A stretch of DNA of 19,571 nucleotides from NCBI GenBank assembly GCA_900128395.1, contig LT649577.1, positions 1 to 19,571 of the forward strand, read 5' to 3'. The notes beneath the pieces were generated by a model that saw only the letters and a program-made list of their open reading frames with translations, was not told the DNA's origin and did not search any database. This document shows, piece after piece, positions 16,439 to 19,571 of this stretch. The DNA comes from Stramenopiles sp. TOSAG23-2 (taxonomy: Eukaryota > Sar). Every line of letters starts with the position of its first letter. The stretch's first letter is position 1. The position numbers were made by a program, and so were the translations under genes.

Positions 16439-17255
16439 ATAAAAATACAAGATGAATTGCATAAAATAAGTAAAAAAGATGTATATGACATGTGAATATA
16501 TATTATACGAAAGCGTTCGTAGTATGATAATTGTTTTTCGTAAAAAATACGAGTAAAAAAATACAAATATTATGACCAAATTAATATACGCGAGAGTATA
16601 TATATTTAAAATGATGTTTAAAATCTATAACAAGATAACAAAAGTACGTTCGTACGCGGTATTTTTTGAATTTTTATTTCTACTCGTGATAATTCCTACT
16701 CTCAAAAAGAATAGCTTAACCAGAGCCAATATGGTATATTTTTAGTTTTCATGTTCATGAAAAAGGGGAAAAAAAAAATTTGTAGAGAGAGTTTAGTTCT
16801 ATGCATATGCATACACACACAATTTTATAAAAAATCATTATAAATATAATTAAAATAAGAGAAATTTTAAAATTAATATCTATCTCACAATATGTATCAA
16901 TAACTCCAATAACAGGAATTACCGATGAGGTAAATATAAGATGTTATCAAAAAACTTTCCGTTGATTAAAAAAAGGCATATTATGATATATATGAAGAGA
17001 GGGCGGGGAATAAATTGTACTATGATAGGGTATAATTCATTGTACTCTTCGCCAAATGAACATTTCAATGCATCAAGATCAGTATAGGCGCACGTCTTAA
17101 CAACCGCTGTCTGAATATCTCTACATGTGGTTATATATATATTCACACCCATACTTCGGTAATATGCATCAATATGATGCACCTCTTTTTAGATTTTAAC
17201 CATCTTTATATGTATACGTATGGTCATCAAATTTTACTGCATGTTGCGCCTGCTT
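16439..17255. other. Convergent spacer with 3'-flank hairpins and one doubtful ORF
   Basis: 817 bp between convergent genes. After the stop at 16438 come TACGAA/TTCGTA (16506-16511, 16516-16521), a 19-bp word shared with 8443-8461 (16609-16627) and GTACG/CGTAC around TT (16644-16655). At about 16919-17170 the minus strand has an open frame of about 80 codons (words such as TDLDALKCSFGEEYNEL) with moderate GC. Its first ATG gives 76 residues. It might be an unpredicted small gene or a 3' exon of the hydrolase, but the evidence is thin. Confidence 0.35.
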
Positions 17256-19571
17256 TTATATACAATTTTCGACGCCATACGATGATGATGCATCAATACC
17301 CCAATTTGAATCGAAAAATCCTAGGGAGACAAAACCACCTAAACCTTTTGCATCCGTATCTGGTCCCGTGACGATAAAATCTGGTATTTGGTTTGAAAAA
17401 GGGGATCGCATCATTGGCGGGATAGTCGGTTCAGCTAATCTCAATGCGATTCTTAGACCTTCTGTATCAGTTCCGGCAACTAGGAGAATCAATCCGATAC
17501 TATTATTACCATCTTCCCCGTTCTCAAAAGGCAAAACTGTAATCACGCCATGGCCTGGCTGATCAAATTTACATTTTCCTAAATAAAAAAAGGATCCTTC
17601 AAAAAAAACTGGTAATTTGAATTTACTCTCCTTATAAAACCTTTCGCTAATATCGTTAACATCTGGTCCACCCACTAAAATCATATTTAACATCTTCCTT
17701 TTCACATATTTAAAATAAAAGATATTCGAAACTTCAAAATCTCGATATAATATGGTGCGTGTATCCGTCGAAGCATAGTGAAGATTTGCTATATAACGTC
17801 CCCCAGTCTCTAAAAGGTTGTTATTTACATTTTTCGTTTTAGTGGCATTGGTACCGACGATTACAATAAATGGAGATGCAAATACTTGCCGTGCTGGGCC
17901 ATATGTTGAAGGTGCTCGCTCGCCAAAAGTGCTAATGGATGTACAGTTTACCCACATGTAAATAATATTGTTATTACTATTGATATCACTGTTGGCAGAA
18001 TCATAATAATCATTATAATTATTTCCAGTTTCCACATCATAACTATAGAATTGTTTATAGCATAAATCTAGAAAACCCTGGTGTTGTACATTAATTTTGA
18101 TATATTTTTCATTATCATCAATGGAGATCTTTATCGATTCATTTTTTCCTTCTGTTTCCCCAAATGCAAAATATCTTTCAAGAGACTCAAGTTTCACACG
18201 TAGTTTTTTTACATTTTCAGTTTTTATTTGTAGTAATACAGCTTTCTTGCTTTTGTTTTTATTTCTATCGATCAGTTCTTTTTTTTCTATATGAACGCGC
18301 GACATACGATATGATATAATTTGCTGTATAACTTGAAAACCACCTCGACCCTCTGAACTCGCAGGGTTAGAAACAGTATGGATAATTTTCTGAGGAAAGC
18401 GTGGGAGTGGTTGTAACCCATCCTGTATTATCGATTTGTAAAATTGTCTCATTTTTTCGTCATTCATTACTCCGCCATCGTTTGGATACAGTGTGTCCCA
18501 AAACCAATGTGATTTTCCCTTAACCTCATCATATATAACAGTAGTACTTCCATGTTCCTTGATCAGTCTAAACATTTTACGAGAATACCAAGGGGGTACA
18601 GAAAAATCATTTTCACCAACGCGAATCAATATTGGCAATCCAACAAAATTGCTAGAATACAAATCTATGCTATACTCCGAAAATGTTGCTTCAACAATAT
18701 TTTTCATGGCTGCATCGATATATGAATGCCCTATATCATGTAATAAAAATCTGTTACTGTCCCCGTACGCCTCTTTTCGAACCCAGCCAGCTATTGAAAC
18801 CATGCCAATGGCGCGATCTGTATCTCGTGCTAATAATACCCATGATCCATGCCCACCCATTGAATGCCCTTCATATAAGACCCTATTGATATCTATCCCG
18901 GGTAAAGTTGGTACATTTTCAGAAAGTATGGACGGCAATGCTTTTAATGCTCGAATTGCTGCTAAGTAGCCAGTATATTCCCAATTATGCGCCCCACCTC
19001 TAGTTGCAGCAATTAACCATGCATTCTCAACACCAAAAATATATGGTGTTGAATCTGTTGAATCACGATCCTTATATTTAAACGAATCTGCCGACATTTG
19101 AACATCAACGCCCGTGCCATGTAATGATAGGATAGTCGGACACGGTGTTCCCAAGGAGCTACTACTATACGCGCATTCTATATTTTTTTTATCAACACGA
19201 CGCGGTTTCAAGGGTGCTATAGCAGCAGCGATTGAGACAGAACCATCATGATCTTCGTATGAAAATAGAAATGATTCATTTTTCAAGCGACATCGAAGTG
19301 AGATGTCTACAGGTTTCGTTTTCAAATTTTGATTTATTGAATCATATCCAACGATAGAAAATGAGACTGGGCAGTCCTTCCGCTTTATTGTGCCCATTAA
19401 TTTGATCGTCAAAGGTAAAGCTGTGGTTTGCGATGGTCCAACATGACTTGTAATAAAATCAATATTATGAATATCATTTTTCAAGATATCAATTTGTGTC
19501 GAGGATGTCTTGAAAATGATATCTCTTCCTTTATTACCATGATTTACAGTTGGTATTGCTATTAAGGAACC
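17256..19571 (-). CDS. Serine alpha/beta hydrolase (S9 prolyl-oligopeptidase-like), 5' partial
   Basis: The minus frame is open from the right edge (19571) to a TAA at 17256, 771 visible residues; the start lies outside the window, and no reliable initiation codon is seen inside it. About 100 residues of N-terminal beta-rich sequence precede the hydrolase core. It has an oxyanion-type LHGTG (visible residues about 150-154), then VLYEGHSMGGHGSW with nucleophile Ser about 237, GENDFSVPP with Asp about 322, and KGKSHWFWD with His about 355. These give a complete Ser-Asp-His triad in family order. The C-terminal 390 residues form a separate domain with LLVAGTDTEGLRIALRLAEPTIPPMMR, FSNQIPDFIVTG and GLGGFVSLGFF, which I recall in fungal and protist homologues of this hydrolase type. 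It may be a peptidase or an esterase; the substrate is unknown. A secreted location cannot be judged without the N-terminus. Confidence 0.82.
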   Translation of the reverse strand, partial: GSLIAIPTVNHGNKGRDIIFKTSSTQIDILKNDIHNIDFITSHVGPSQTTALPLTIKLMGTIKRKDCPVSFSIVGYDSINQNLKTKPVDISLRCRLKNESFLFSYEDHDGSVSIAAAIAPLKPRRVDKKNIECAYSSSSLGTPCPTILSLHGTGVDVQMSADSFKYKDRDSTDSTPYIFGVENAWLIAATRGGAHNWEYTGYLAAIRALKALPSILSENVPTLPGIDINRVLYEGHSMGGHGSWVLLARDTDRAIGMVSIAGWVRKEAYGDSNRFLLHDIGHSYIDAAMKNIVEATFSEYSIDLYSSNFVGLPILIRVGENDFSVPPWYSRKMFRLIKEHGSTTVIYDEVKGKSHWFWDTLYPNDGGVMNDEKMRQFYKSIIQDGLQPLPRFPQKIIHTVSNPASSEGRGGFQVIQQIISYRMSRVHIEKKELIDRNKNKSKKAVLLQIKTENVKKLRVKLESLERYFAFGETEGKNESIKISIDDNEKYIKINVQHQGFLDLCYKQFYSYDVETGNNYNDYYDSANSDINSNNNIIYMWVNCTSISTFGERAPSTYGPARQVFASPFIVIVGTNATKTKNVNNNLLETGGRYIANLHYASTDTRTILYRDFEVSNIFYFKYVKRKMLNMILVGGPDVNDISERFYKESKFKLPVFFEGSFFYLGKCKFDQPGHGVITVLPFENGEDGNNSIGLILLVAGTDTEGLRIALRLAEPTIPPMMRSPFSNQIPDFIVTGPDTDAKGLGGFVSLGFFDSNWGIDASSSYGVENCI

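Noticed and set aside
16919-17182. Minus-strand 87-codon frame downstream of the hydrolase
   Set aside because: It begins at GTG just after a stop. The first ATG gives 76 residues ending in a Phe/Ile-rich stretch. It is possibly an exon, but not supported enough to call.
19482-19484. Start of the hydrolase at 19484
   Set aside because: That codon is TTG, and the frame stays open to the window edge, so the gene is 5' partial.

Overview
The window is nuclear DNA from an AT-rich eukaryote, most likely a ciliated or flagellated protist. By eye it is roughly two thirds A+T, with many AAT/TTA microsatellites. Genes are long, mostly single-exon and interspersed on both strands, without operons. One short GT-AG intron is recognisable. 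Recognised stops are TAA, with one TAG. A FOP/CEP43 basal-body protein implies centrioles. An NPSN-like SNARE points away from animals and fungi, and an uncovering-enzyme homologue implies an elaborate endomembrane system. The sequence alone does not fix the phylum; a SAR or other microbial-eukaryote lineage fits.

Layout. 1-123 (+) may be the 3' end of a gene entering from the left. 279-963 (-) is a two-exon PDZ/ankyrin-like protein. 1452-5600 (-) is a 1382-residue membrane protein that looks like an Atg22/UMF1-type MFS transporter. It carries a very large N-glycosylation-rich loop after TM1 and a cytosolic tail with an HMG-box-like region and an IQ motif. It is divergent from 6381-8261 (+), a 626-residue protein with a C-terminal zinc-dependent deaminase domain; a perfect 42-bp palindrome lies between them. 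9152-9484 (-) is a small orphan ORF. 10436-11326 (-) is a Qb-type SNARE, divergent from 12164-13132 (+), the FOP/CEP43 homologue. That gene converges on 13400-15154 (-), an NAGPA-like phosphodiester glycosidase. The latter is divergent from 15989-16438 (+), a small type I membrane protein. 17256-19571 (-) is a serine alpha/beta hydrolase that continues past the right edge.

How the genes relate. There is no metabolic cluster. Several products belong to the endomembrane/lysosome theme (Atg22-like protein, SNARE, uncovering-enzyme homologue, small ER/Golgi-type protein), but this may be coincidence. The intergenic spacers (about 0.5 to 0.95 kb) are not featureless. They hold GC-rich islands with several perfect hairpins (8484-8566, 9731-9945, 11741-11830), a CTGGTAG word upstream of several starts, and TACG/CGTA hairpins plus a shared 19-bp word in the 3' flanks of plus-strand genes. 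No tRNA, rRNA, CRISPR array or transposon gene was recognised.
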